DNA from: Hymenoscyphus infarciens
Lineage: Eukaryota; Ascomycota; Leotiomycetes; Helotiales; Helotiaceae
Assembly (NCBI GenBank): GCA_001414345.1
Contig: LLCB01000116.1
Span: 62,001-126,000, forward strand
Direction: 5' to 3'
Length of the DNA stretch: 64,000 bases
Positions within the stretch are counted from its first letter, which is position 1, and each line of letters begins with the position of its first letter. The position numbers and the translations under genes were made by a program. The notes beneath the pieces are model-generated. The model was not told the origin of the DNA. It saw nothing but the letters and a program-made list of their open reading frames with translations, and did not search any database. Positions 45,930 through 58,299 of this stretch are shown here, one piece after another.

Positions 45930-46540
45930 TATTCTAGTAAGTTTAATCCTAAATATATACTAAATCCGTTCTAACTTAAGTAGTTACTATAGTTTATTAA
46001 AAAGGAGTTTAGTAAGCTTATAAGTAAGAAGAAGAAGAAGGAGGTTAAGAAGGCTACTAAGGCCTTAGATAAAGTATTAGTCGTTACTAGTATAGAGGTA
46101 CTAAAGAATAGTTTAGAAGTATAGTTCGCTCTCTTAGAAGAGACTTAGACGCTTTACGCTAAAGTTATTATAAATATCTCTTACTTATTAGAGAGGTTTT
46201 AGTTACTAATATTTAATAGTTCTTATACTATACTATAGAGAGTAGGACCTCTATCTAAACCTAGATTCGAGTCTTCTTTAAAGCCTATCTAAAGAGTTTA
46301 TAGGTATCCCTTCTAAAGCTAGTTATAGAAGGTTACTAAAGTAAGAAGCGTCCTTATAAGAAGGAGGTAGTAGAAGAAGAGCTAATTTAGGCTCCTTATA
46401 CTTAGAAGAGTAGAGAAGAGGATAATAAGTTAGAGAAAGGAGAGGCTATAGTCTAAGAAGAGTTAGTAAGCTCTATTTTAGTAGTAACTTAGTCTTAGTT
46501 CTTTACTTTATTAACTTTAAACATTCTTACTAGTTAGTGT
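45930..46540 (+). pseudogene. Antisense accessory ORF remnant of the inner Gypsy element
   Basis: On the strand opposite gag-pol. The frame reads FIKKEFSKLISKKKKKEVKK, then TKALDKVLVVTSIEVLKNSL and ERF..LLIFNSS. In this frame most stop codons are TAG or TAA at positions that could be Gln codons before RIP. A second, overlapping frame carries the acidic C-terminal part (KKRPYKKEVVEEELI..EEDNKLEKGEAIV). The same arrangement occurs in the middle element (55488-56095, minus). The product would be Lys/Glu-rich and partly coiled-coil. No family recognised. An antisense frame could be chance; the shared stop pattern in both copies is the argument for it. Confidence 0.45.
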
Positions 46541-46599
46541 TTTATCTTAGGTTTTTATTATAAGTTCTTTATTAAAAGTAACTAGAATTAAAGAGTATT

Positions 46600-49500
46600 A
46601 ATAGAGTTTTATAAATTAACTCTTTTATCTAATTCTTATCTAATTTCTATATATTAAGCTATTTAGAGAGATATTAGAGTAGTCTTAGCTCTTCTAGATA
46701 TTTAGTATAAAAGTCTCTTAGATAATATAGTAAACCTTAAAAATTATCTATAAGATACTAAGCAGGATCTAAATCATATCTAACCTATTTTACTTAATAC
46801 TATAGCTATCTTTTAAAAAGTCTACTACTAAGTATTTCTTATACCTTCTATTCTTATACACCTTTAATAATATCTAGTAAGAGCTCTAAAGCCTCTTATC
46901 CTAGTAAAAGAGTATTTAGGTCTTTTAAAAGTATATTAAAAGTAAAAACATTATAAATTAATAATCTTTCTAAAAGTTTTAGCTTATAAAAGTATCTTAT
47001 ATAATCTAGTATTTTAAAAGGTTCTATCTACTATTTAGTAAGCTTTTAGCTAGAACAATTTATCTTAAGATTCTTAGTAGATAAGTAGACTTTATCTCTA
47101 ACATTCTAGTTAATAGCTCTTTAATATTAATTTATACTATCCTCTATCCTTTTCTAAGCTTTACCTATATTATCTTTAGCTATTCCCTAAATAAAGTATA
47201 TATATTAAGCTACTTTTACTACCTTATTATAGTTAAGACGTTCCTAAAGAATAGACGTCTTTAGCGTATTCTAGTCCTATAAAGTCCTTAAGTTAAGTCT
47301 AAACTTAAGCTAATAAGAGGTTATACTAATAGATAAGTATAAAAGTATTATTTATACTCTATCTATTAGAAGGATTAATTTACTTTAGTTATCTTAATAG
47401 TAGGTTATAAAAAGCCTTAGTCTCTAATTAATATATCGGTTTATTATCTCTGTCTATCTATCTATTTATTTATAGTAGATAGTACTAAGCTTAAGCTTAA
47501 TATCGATTATTTAATAAAATTTAATCTAAAATAATAATATAAATTAAGGTCTTTAATTAGACGTAATCGATTTAGAGTAATAACTAAAATAGTAAATCTA
47601 TTAAATAAAGAGTTTAGCTAGGCTTTTAGCGTTTATAGTTAAGTAATAAAGTATTAATACTAAATCCTTTCTAAGTTAGTTAATAAATACTAGTATAGTA
47701 TCAAATCTATGTTTATCTTTTAGAAATAATTTAAAGTCTATATATAAATATTATATAAGATAGTTAGGTATAAGTAAAGAGTAAAGAAAGCCTTATTACT
47801 TAGTTTATTAAAGATAGAAGTATTTATAAGCTTAATAATTCCTTATATACCTTCTATAGTCTAAAAATATTCTAGTCTAGTAGTAGTATTATACTAATAA
47901 CTAATATATCTTTTTTATACTTAAGTAAGTACTAGATACTTAGTTATAGACTTCTCTAATTAGCTTTATATAGAGTTTAGTATTCTTTTAAATATAAAGT
48001 CGATTTTTAAAAAGGAGTAAATTATCTAGTAAGATAGAGTATCTATTTAGAAGTTTATAACGTTCTTTTTAAAAAGAGCGTAGGTTATCTTCTTTTAACT
48101 TCTAAATTATATTTAAACTTAACTCTAGAATAATATCTATTATATTAAGAGATATAGACTATTCTTATAAAAAGATCTAAACAAGTTTAGCGTTAATTTA
48201 GAGGTCTAACCGATTAAGTCCTAAGAGAGTATAAGAGCAGCTATCTAATTTAGCTCGATTATAGGTTTTTAGGTCTTATTTACGTCGAGTTAATATATCT
48301 ACTTTTTAATTACTCTTCCTAGATATAAATTAAATCTAAAAGTTAAAGTCTAATAAGAACTCTATTTATTAGACTTACTTAGCTATAAGTAGCTTAGTTG
48401 TTATAAAGTATTCTAATAATCTATAGTCTAAATATATATTAATATACTTCTAATATAATATAAGTTTAAAGCGCTATTTCTTAAAAGCTTCTACGATAGT
48501 AGATAGTTCTTTATCATAGATCTCTTAATTCGATTTATAGCTAACTAGGATATATAAGTAGAACTTAATAGAGTACTAAAGACTATTATATTATTATAAG
48601 AATATACTAGCTATTACTCCTTCTAAAGAGTCTATTTCTACCTTCGTATTATAATTAGAGTCGAAGTAGTATAAGGTTTATATAGTAAGTAGCCTAGTTC
48701 TTAGCGCTTTAAAGGCTTTATTATATTTAAGTATCTATAGAAACGGCTTTATAGAGTATATTATCGTAGTTAGAGGTTTAGTAATTTTAGTATAACCTTT
48801 AATAAATTATCTATAGAATCCTATAAACCCTAGATAAGACTTTATACCTATTATAGTATTAGGTTAGACCTAGTTTTATAAAGGCTTTACTTTTTTAAAG
48901 TTAACTTCAAGTCCTTTTATAGTTAAGATAAATCCTAAGTATTTAACTCTAGTAATACTAAATTCGCTTTTCTTAATATCTGTCTAAAGTTCTACTTCTT
49001 AAAGCTGATTTAGAACCTTCTTAACCTATTCCTTATATTCTTTAATAGTATCTAAATAAATTAAAATATCGTTTAAGTAAGTAATATAGAAGTCGTCTAG
49101 ATAGTCGATTAAGACGTTGTTTATATAATATTAATAGATAGTAGGACTATTATAGAGTCTAAAAGAAAGAACCTTATATTTATATATACTATACCTAGTT
49201 CTAAATATAGTTATCTCTTCTAATTTAGAGTCTATTTAGATATAATAGAAAGCTTATCTAATATCTAATTTAGTAAAGATTTTAGCTATTCTTATCCTAG
49301 AAAGGAGCTTATTAATATAAGAGATTAGGTAAGGATCGTTTTAGGTTAGAGTGTTTAGCTTCCTATAATTAATATAGAATTATAACTTATTACTATTAGC
49401 CTTTTTAATAAAGAGTACTAGAGAGACGAAAGAGCTATTACTATTAATAATAAACCTCTTATCTAGATTCTCTATAAGATACTCCTTTATAGCTTTAAGC

Positions 49501-51900
49501 TTTATAGTTAACTGTTAATATAGAGGTAAAAAGGAGTTAAGAAGTAGCTTATTTAAAGTAATCTTATAGTCGTATTCTTAGTAAGAAGAGAGCTTATTAG
49601 AAGCTACTTTTAAGAATACGTCTTTATAGAATAAGTAATACTTTAAGAGTTAGGCCTATATTAGAGCCCTTATCTTATCGTTATCTTAGAGAGAGGCTAA
49701 TCTCTTATTAATAACCTAATCTAGCTTATAGAGGCTTATTATATAAAATTCTAAATTAGACTGTTTTATATTATAATATATTATGTTTATACTTATTTTA
49801 TAGATAAAGAAGTATAAGGTCTAGCTTTTTAAGGCTATACTAGTAGTTTATAGAGGCTTTAAACTAAAGTCAGATATTGAAATTTTAAGAGATATTATTA
49901 TAAATAGAAATAATAACTTAATAATATTTATAAGTCTATCTTTTTTATATCTTTCTTATTACTAAATAGTATATTCCCTTTAATTTATATCTAACTAATA
50001 ATTTAAAAAGGGTTTCTAGTTCTAGCTAGAAAGAGAAAGTAAAATTTTCTTACTATAGTAGAGAGTCAAAGAGTAATCAACTAGCTAAATAATCTAGCTT
50101 TTTAAAAGGTTAAGAAAGACTTTAAAATAGTTTAACTATTTATTACTAATAATTAGGTCTTATTATCTAAAGTCTAGGATAATAAAGGGATAGTTAAGAA
50201 TATAATATTTATTAATATTTAGATATAGTTATATAAACTAATTTACTTAGCTTTTAGTACTATTATTATATCTATAAATAGACACTATATATAATAATCT
50301 TTAAATCTTTAAACCTATTAATTTAGATAAGTATAGAGCTAGAGACTAATTTAGAAATAGGTACCCGTTTACTTCTATATCTACTAAAGCTTATATTTTA
50401 ATACTATATCTCTATATACTAAGAGTAGTATTTATAAGGAATTATTTTCCTTCTATAAGCTTAGAAAGATCAAGTCTAGCTAGATTATATTTATATAAGC
50501 CTAAAAAGGAATTTTTATCTAAGCCTTTTCGTTTTCCTTCTAGCTTAGCTTAGAGTTAGAGTACTCTTTAGAAGGTTATTCTTCTTTAGGTTAATTATCT
50601 ATCTTATTAATAGTAGGAAGATTAGAGTAATTAGGTTTAAAATACCTAAGCTTACTATAATAGTAATAATTTATACTAGTAAGGACTTAGTTTATTAACA
50701 TAGTCTTTAATTTTTTACTAGTAGAAAATAGTTTAAGAGTTTATAAAATCTTCTAAGATATAAGATTAAGTCTATATAAGAGTAGAGAGGTTTTTAAAGT
50801 AGAGCTAAGTAAGGATTAAAAAGTACTTATCTTTTTAAATAATAAGGTTATACTAATTAGTTTAGCTATAGTACTAGTTATAAATAACTCTATATTTTAG
50901 CGTTTCTCTTTATTTAAGGCTAAAAGATATACTACTATCTTATTAAAATTATAATTCTAATCTCTCTTAGCTAAAGTAGAGCTACTTTAAAGCTATAGTA
51001 TAATCTTATTCTATATTAAGTAGAATCTTTCTAACTCTAGTATCCTCTTAAGTATAGCTATACTTAAGAAGCGTACTCTAAAATCTAAAAAAGTTTCTCT
51101 TATATAACCTTTTCTACTTATTTATAAGACTTAAAATTTATTCTAAGTATCCTTCTTCTTATAACTAGTTAAGAAGTAGGAATTAAGAAGTTCGATTATA
51201 TCTTATTAATCTTTAAAGGCTATGTTATCTAAATTAGACTCGTATTAGGGCTCTAAGTAGTTTCTAACGAGTTTTATAGTCGTTCCCTAAATAAGAGCTT
51301 TATAAGTTTTAGGTATATAGTAATAGTTAGCGTTTACTTAGAGTCTATTATATATAGATATCTTCTATTACTTATAAGTAGATAAAGTACTATTGTCTAA
51401 AGGTTTAATTTTCTCTATAATCTTACTTTTAATAGATCGAAGGGCTTTTAAGGTGCTTTTAGGTTATAGGTATAGAGAAGGTTATTATAAAGAAGGAATA
51501 TCAAGGGTAGAGTCTCGCTTATAATAATAGTTTAAAGAGATAGAAGGAGGTATTCGCATAGGTTAGAGAGGACTTAGACTATAGTTGTTATTTAGTAGTT
51601 ATTAACTAATTTACTATACTAGGTCTAATAATTAGGTAATCTAATTATCTTACTCTAAAATTTTCTATTCTTTTTCTTAATCCTTAGCCTCTATAGCTTA
51701 GATTACACCTTATATCTTATCTATATTAGAGAAGTCCTATTAATCTCTCTAGCTTCTAGGTATAAGGCCTTTACCTTTATTATTCTTAGGCTTCTTAGTA
51801 TTCTTAGGGCTACGGTACTAAGTTAGAGACGTTTTAGTAAGAGCTTAACTTTATTACTTATAGAGAGGCTCTACACTTAAGAGCGGAGCTTAGAAGGGAC
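46600..51900 (-). pseudogene. gag-pol remnant of the inner Gypsy element
   Basis: The minus strand carries the same blocks as the middle element: chromodomain-like end near 46730-46850, integrase at about 47400-48000, RNase H/RT at about 48300-49450 (complement of YLDDFYIT near 49100 and of the YRKLN block at about 49350-49390), and gag toward 51900. Gln and Trp codons are largely stops. Non-functional. The boundaries are approximate. Confidence 0.8.
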
Positions 51901-52294
51901 CTAGGGTCGCTCTAGATTCTAATATATTAAATGTTAAATTAGAAGAGAGGATAAAAGAGGCGATTTAAAAGTTTTCTAGATAACTATTTATATTATTAAC
52001 TATTTAAATTATATATAGTAATCCCTATATAAAGAGGGTTATTAGGATTCTTAGGAATACTTAGCGTATTTTAATCCCTTAATATATAAAACACGATTTT
52101 TACTAGCTATCTATATAGATACTAAACCCTAGTATCACTAGCTATCTAGGAGATCTCTAGAATCCTAGCTATTTAAGGATATGTTATTATAGTTCGATTA
52201 GAGGCTAAATTAAAATTAAAACAAAAAAAGCGATAATAAGCTTAAAAGAGATATTATAAAGGCTGTCACTAGCGAAGAAGAGTTATTGTTTTTA

Positions 52295-52740
52295 TATAAT
52301 AGTACGAAATACATATAACTATAGTAGAGGTATATAAGAGTATATATAATAGAATAATATATATAGATACTAGGTACTAATATAAAAGAAAACAATAACT
52401 ATCCCTCTACTATACTAAACATAAACGTCTATATATAAGAAGGTTAGAAGCTTCTAAGTTCTAATAATAATAATAACTAAGCTCTACCTAATATAGCTAA
52501 TACTAAATAATAAGAGCTGAAAAGCTAAATATATAACCTTTAAATCTTAATCCCTTCTATATATAAATGTCGGATATTAATATCTTTAGTACTTCGCTTA
52601 TATAAGTATCAGTTATTCGTAATCTTAGCCTTAGAGGTATTAGAGGTATTAGTACTACTTAAGGGTATCGGCAGTTTTACGAATACTAACAATTTAGAAT
52701 AGTACTATTATATAATAATCCAGAATAATATGCTATCATA
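52295..52740 (-). repeat. LTR of the inner element (5' LTR, 446 bp)
   Basis: Starts TATAATAGTACGAAATAC and ends ATGCTATCATA on the plus strand. It retains CA in its terminal CTATCATA where other copies have TA, so this end escaped RIP at that site. Confidence 0.92.
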
Positions 52741-52745
52741 ATTAG

Positions 52746-55440
52746 ATATTAGATAAGCTTTCTATTATATCTAAATAGACTCTAACTTAGAGGAGATAAC
52801 TATGTTTAGAACTAGATATAGTATATATAAATATAAGGTCCTCTCTTTTAGACTCTATAATAACTCTACTACTTATTAACATTATATAAATAATATCTTA
52901 ATCGACTATTTAGACGACTTCTATATTACTTACTTAGATAATATTTTAATTTATTTAAATACTATTAAAGAATATAAAGAATAGGTTAAGAAGGTTCTAA
53001 ATCGGCTCTAAGAAGTAGGACTTTAGGTTAATATTAAGAAAAGCGAATTTAATATTACTAGAGTTAAATACTTAGGATTTATCTTAACTATAAAAGGACT
53101 TAAAGTTAACTCTAAAGAAGTAGAGCCTTTATAAAACTAAGTCTAACCTAATACTATAATAGATATAAAGTCTTACTTAGAGTTTATAGAATTCTATAGA
53201 TAATTTATTAAAAGTTATACTAAAATTGCTAAACCTCTAACTATAATAATATACTTTATAAAGCTATTTCTATAGATACCTAAATATAAAGAAGCTTTTA
53301 AAGTACTAAGAACTAGGCTACTTATAATTTAAATATTATACTACTTTAACTTTAATTATAATATAAAGGTAGAAATAGACTCCTTAAAAGGAGTAATAGT
53401 AGGTATATTCTTATAATAATATAATAGTATTTAGTACCTTATTAGGTTCTACTTATATGTTTTAGTTAGCTATAAATTAAACTAGGAGATCTATAATAAA
53501 GAACTATCTACTATTATAAAAGCTTTTAAGAAATAGTACCTTAAACTTATATTATATTAGAAGTATATTAATATATATTTAGATTATAGATTATTAGAAT
53601 ACTTTATAATAACTAAGCTACTTATAGCTAAGTAAGTTTAATAGATAGAGTTTTTATTAGACTTTAACTTTTAGATTCGATTTATATCTAAGAAGAGTAA
53701 TTAAAAAGTAGATATATTAACTTAATATAAATAAGACCTAAAAACCTATAATTAAGCTAAAGTAGATAGTTGCTTATATACTCTTTTAGTACTAAATTGT
53801 TTAGACTCTTAAATTAATATTAAACTTACTTAGACCTTTTTATAAGAATAGTCTACCTCTCTTAATATAATTTAGTTAGACGTTATTCTAAGAATAAGTT
53901 TAAATATAATTTAGAAGTTAAAAGAAGATAACCTATACTCCTTTTAGAAAGAACGTTATAAACTTCTAGATAGATACTACCTCTTATTAGATAATTTACT
54001 ACTTTTTAAGAATTAACTTTATATTTAAAAGAATACTAAACTTTATATAAAACTAATTTAAGAAGTCTATAACTAAGTATCTAGTACTTACCTAAGTATA
54101 AAAAAGATATACTAGTTATTAGTATAATACTACTACTAGACTAGAATGTTTTTAGACTATAAGAGATATATAGGGAATTATTAAGTCTATAAATACTCTT
54201 ATTCTTAATAAACTAAGTAATAAGGCTTTCTTTACTCTCTACTTATACTTAACTATCTTATATAATATTTATATATAGACTTTAAATTATTCTTAAAAGA
54301 TAAATATAGATTTAATACTATATTAGTATTTATTAACTAACTTAGAAAGGATTTAGTATTAATACTCTATTACTTAACTATAGATACTAAAAGACTAGCT
54401 AAACTCTTTATTTAATAGATTTACTATTTTAGCTACTACTTTAAATTAATTATATCTAATTAGAGACCTTAATTTATATTATTATTTTAGACTAAATTTT
54501 ATTAAATAATTAGTGTTAAGCTTAAGCTTAGTACTACTTATTATAAATAGATAGATAGATAGATAGAGATAATAAACTAATATATTAATTAAAGACTAAG
54601 GCTTTTTATAACCTACTATTAAGATAACTAAAGCAAATTAATCCCTTTAATAGATAGAGTATAAATAACACTTCTATACTTATCTATTAGTATAACCTTT
54701 TATTAACTTAAGTTTAGACTTAACTTAAAGACTTTATAAGACTAGAATATACTAAAGACTTCTATTCTTTAGAAATAACTTAACTATAATAAGGTAGTAA
54801 AAGTAGCTTAATATATATACTCTACTTAAAAGATAGCTAAAGATAATATAAATAAGGCTTAGAAAAAGATAGAGAATAGTATAAATTAGTATAGAAGAGC
54901 TATTAACTAGAATATTAGAAATAAAGTTTACTTTTCTATTAAGAATCTTAAGATAAATTATTCTAATTAAAAGCTTATTAAATAGTAGATAGAACCTTTT
55001 AAAATACTAAAATATATAAGATACTTCTATAGATTAAAACTTCTTAAAAACTTATTAATTTATAATGTTTTCGTTTCTAATATACTTTTAAAAGATCTAA
55101 ATACCTCTCTACTAGGATAAGAGGCTCTAGAGCTCTTACTAGATATTATTAAAAGTATATAAAAATAGAAGGTATAAGAAATACTTAGTAGTAGACTTTT
55201 TAGAAGATAGCTATAGTATTAAATAAAATAGGTTAAATATAATTTAAATCCTACTTAGTATCTTATAAATAATTTTTAGGGTTTACTATATTATCTAAGA
55301 AACTTTTATACTAAATATCTAAAAGAGCTAAGACTACTCTAATACCTCTCTAAATAGCTTAATATATAGGAATTAGATAAGAATTAAGTAAAAGAGTTAA
55401 TTTATAAAACTCTATTAATACCCTCTAATTCTAGTTACTC
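52746..55440 (+). pseudogene. RT-RNase H-integrase-chromodomain part of the middle element
   Basis: This continues the RT frame broken at 44746. YLDDFYITYLDNILIYLN at about 52890-52950 contains the catalytic YxDD block (the second YLDN is D-to-N). A tether and RNase H region follow with IDSLKGVIVGIFL and KELSTIIKAFKK. The integrase zinc-binding region and catalytic core lie at about 54050-54500. The end is a chromodomain-like segment at about 55160-55270 (VxEILSSRLFRRxLxYxIKxVKYN; family form VEEILDSR..YLVKWKGY). A chromodomain at the end of integrase defines chromoviruses, which target heterochromatin. Inactivated by RIP stops. Confidence 0.8.
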
Positions 55441-55487
55441 TTAATAAAGAACTTATAATAAAAACCTAAGATAAAACACTAACTAGT

Positions 55488-56095
55488 AGAAATATTTAAA
55501 ATTAATAAAGTAAAGAACTAAGACTAAGTTACTACTAAAATAGAGCCTACTAACTCTCTTTAGGCTATAGCCTCTCCTTCCTCTAACTTATTATCTTCCT
55601 CTCTACTCTCTTAAGTATAAAAAGCCTAAATCGGCTCTTTCTCTACCTCCTCTTTATAAGCACGCTTCTTACCTTAGTAACCTCTTATAACCAGCTTTAG
55701 AAAGAACGCTTATAAACTCTTTAAATAGGCTTTAAAGAGAACTTAAACCTAGGTTTAGATAGAGGTCCTACTCTCTATAGTATAGTATAAGAACTATTAA
55801 ATATTAGTAACCAAAACCCCTCTAATAAGTAAGAGGTACTTATAACAACTTTAGTATAAAGTGCTTAAGTCTTCTCTAAGAGAGTAAACTATACCTTTAA
55901 ACTATTCTTTAGTACCTCTATACTAATAACAACTAATACTTTATCTAAGGCCTTAGTAGCCTTTTTAATCTTCCTCTTCTTCTCTTTAAGCTTAAGTTTA
56001 CTAAACTCCTTCTCTATAAACTATAATAACTACTTAAGTTAGAATAGATTTAGTATATATTTAGAATTAAACTTATTAAGATATATATAGTATTC
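55488..56095 (-). pseudogene. Antisense accessory ORF remnant of the middle Gypsy element
   Basis: Minus-strand counterpart of 45930-46540. It reads EFSKLKLKEKKRKIKKATKA, then LDKVLVVISIEVLKNSLKV, then in the second frame KKRAYKEEVEKEPI..REEDNKLEEGEAIA. Nearly all stops sit at putative Gln codons (TAG/TAA for CAG/CAA). Amino-acid conservation with the inner copy is high although both have collected independent RIP changes. Its position between the chromodomain and the 3' LTR, antisense to pol, is the same in both elements. Confidence 0.45.
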
Positions 56096-56813
56096 TACTT
56101 AATATAGTAACTATACTTCTTCGACTTTAGCTTCTTAAAAGCGTAGACGTAATCTCTGTTTTAAGATTTTATCTAAAGGCATTAAATATAGTAGACTTAG
56201 TAAGTAGCTAGAAGCGTACTAGAAGAATATAAGAGAGGTATTTTACTATATTAGATTAGCTCTAAATTAGGCCTAATAAAGGAGAGAAAGACTTACTTTT
56301 ATATATATATATATTATATATATATGTTCTAAGATAAAAGTTAGTATATAAGAATATACTAGATTAGAAGGTATTCTTACTATATATATATTGTTTTAGA
56401 TAAAAAGAAAAGAAGAAGAGAAGTTAAAATTAGAGAAAAGGCGCCTACTAATATACTACTTATAATAATAGCTATTACTTATAATTATTATTTATTACTT
56501 AATAATTACTATTATAATATATAATAATAGTTAATAACTCTATAGTAGTATACTGCTTTCTACCTATTAGCTAATAATTAGCCTCTCTTCTATTTATATC
56601 TATTATTATATAATATATAATAGTAAATAAAGAATGATTATCTTTTAAAATAATAATATTACTAGCTATCGACTCTACCTTAACTACTAGATATTATAAT
56701 AGTAGATAAGTTATATTCTTTACGATAAATACGTAAATAATGCTCTAGTTAACCTAATAATATGTTAATCGATAACTAAAGACTTAAGATAAGTCTTTTT
56801 AAAAGAGAGAGAA
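56096..56813. other. Middle element, region between the antisense ORF and its 3' LTR
   Basis: Complement of 45193-45929 in the inner element. It ends in a purine-rich AAAAGAGAGAGAA tract directly before the 3' LTR, the expected polypurine tract. Confidence 0.55.
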
Positions 56814-57191
56814 TATAATAGTACGCTATCTTAAATTATTAGTATTTGTAGAACTACTAATACTTCTATAACTACTAATACCTCTATAACTTATTAGATA
56901 GAAGGTGCTAAAGAGAGTAAGAATTAGATATTATATATTTTGTTTTAAGGTCTTATATATTTAGCTTTAAAGCCCTTATTATTTTAGTAGCTATATTAGA
57001 AAGGACTCGGTTATTATTCTTATTAAGACTTAGTAGTCTCTAACCTCTTATATATAGATGTTTATACTTAGTATAGAAGAAGAATAGTTATTGTTTTCTT
57101 CTATATTAGTGCCTAGTATCTATATACGTTATTCTACTATACGCACTTTTATATACCTCTACTATAGTTATATATATTTCGTGCTATTATA
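56814..57191 (+). repeat. 3' LTR of the middle element (378 bp)
   Basis: Starts TATAATAGTACGCTATC and ends TTTCGTGCTATTATA, followed by the target duplication CTTTT. Confidence 0.9.
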
Positions 57192-57196
57192 CTTTT

Positions 57197-57820
57197 TTAG
57201 ACTTTAAAAGTCGCTTCGTAAATATAACTATACTTAGAGAGATATTAGAGTCTAAAAGATTCTTCTATATATAGAAGAAGATTATATCTTAACTTAGAAG
57301 CTCTACTACTTTAAGTAAGAGATACTAGAAAAACGACTTTAGTATAATAGTAGTAGATCGTTTAGCTATAGATAAGAAACGACGTTAAAACGCTAAGTTA
57401 CTTATAATTAGTACTTTAGTTTAAAAGAATACCTCTTTATCTAGTTTAGCTTTAAACTTTTTATAATCTAATAGTAATTCTTCTTTAGAATTAGAAGATA
57501 ATAAGTCTTTATAGAGTACTCTGATTTATAACTAAGTTATAGTAAGAATAAAATAAAATAATAATATTTAGTAATAACTCTTTTAACTAGCTAAAACTCT
57601 ACTAACTCTAGTATAGAGTCTTACTTTCTTTACTTTCTTTTTACTTCTAGCTAAGCTAGAAGTTGTTTTATTTAAATTTTTTAAATTTTTTTAAAAAATT
57701 AGATATAAATTAGTACGCTCTTAAAGTAAGCTCTTAGCTAAGTTATTACTAACTTTAATAATTTATAACTAAATAATATCTAACTTAATATTAAATACCT
57801 ACTAATCGCTTAGTCTACTC
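57197..57820 (+). pseudogene. gag remnant of the outermost element (3' part)
   Basis: Continues the gag-like sequence interrupted at 41340. The stretch around 57310-57410 (AAGTAAGAGATACTAG, then GATAAGAAACGACG and GCTAAGTTACTTATAA) aligns with the middle element's gag at 43010-43130. No pol block follows. Confidence 0.6.
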
Positions 57821-58299
57821 TCTTATCTAATCCGCTTTCTATATTAGATAAGAGAGAGTAATATAATAAAACTAGTAATATAACCACTTTTAGTTTATAC
57901 TAAAATCGTCTTAACTAGCCTCTAATAACTCTCTATCTTTACTACTAAAAATACTCTAATAGGCTTCTACTTTTAAATATATATCTTAAACTTATATTTA
58001 ATATTTATAATATAATTATATCTTCTATATTTTAGGTTTTACTAAAAATCTCTAGAGATTTAGTAGTAGCTTTCTTAGAAGTTAGATTTAAGAACTAGAT
58101 AGATAAACCTTACTTTATATTTCTATTTATTAAGTTTAAAATAAGAGATTCTAATTAAAATTAGAATATAATAAAGCGTTATTATTTTAATATATATTTT
58201 TAAAAACAACGTATTTTAGTATAAACTAAAAGTAGTTATATTACTAGTTTTATCGTATTTCTCTTATTTATCTAATACGCGAAGCGGATTAGATAAGAA
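57821..58299. mobile_element. 479-bp MITE with ~75-bp terminal inverted repeats
   Basis: Left begins TCTTATCTAATCCGCTTTCT. The right end, reverse complemented, begins TCTTATCTAATCCGCTTCGC. The repeats extend inward through ATAAAACTAGTAATATAAC and TTTTAGTTTATACTAAAAT. It lies inside the outermost retroelement. The target duplication is not clear. No coding capacity. Confidence 0.8.

Larger units (their letters stand above)
44747..52740 (-). mobile_element. Inner full-length Gypsy (chromovirus-type) retrotransposon, 7994 bp, TSD ATTAG
   Basis: LTRs are 44747-45192 and 52295-52740 (446 bp each, same orientation). The 5-bp duplication ATTAG occurs at 44742-44746 and 52741-52745, exactly where the RT frame of the middle element breaks and resumes. 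The internal region is the reverse complement of the middle element's internal region for most of its length, so gag-pol is on the minus strand. It is RIP-mutated throughout. The solo LTR at 4965-5439 belongs to this LTR type. Confidence 0.93.
41341..57191 (+). mobile_element. Middle Gypsy (chromovirus-type) retrotransposon, 7.85 kb without its nested insert, TSD CTTTT
   Basis: LTRs are 41341-41718 and 56814-57191 (378 bp each, same orientation). The 5-bp target duplication CTTTT lies at 41336-41340 and 57192-57196. Coding order on the plus strand is gag (zinc knuckle), protease, RT, then the nested inner element, then RT continuation, RNase H, integrase and chromodomain. Purines (AAAAGAGAGAGAA) precede the 3' LTR, as a polypurine tract should. 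It is inserted in the gag region of the outermost element. Everything is RIP-mutated, so it is inactive. Confidence 0.92.
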
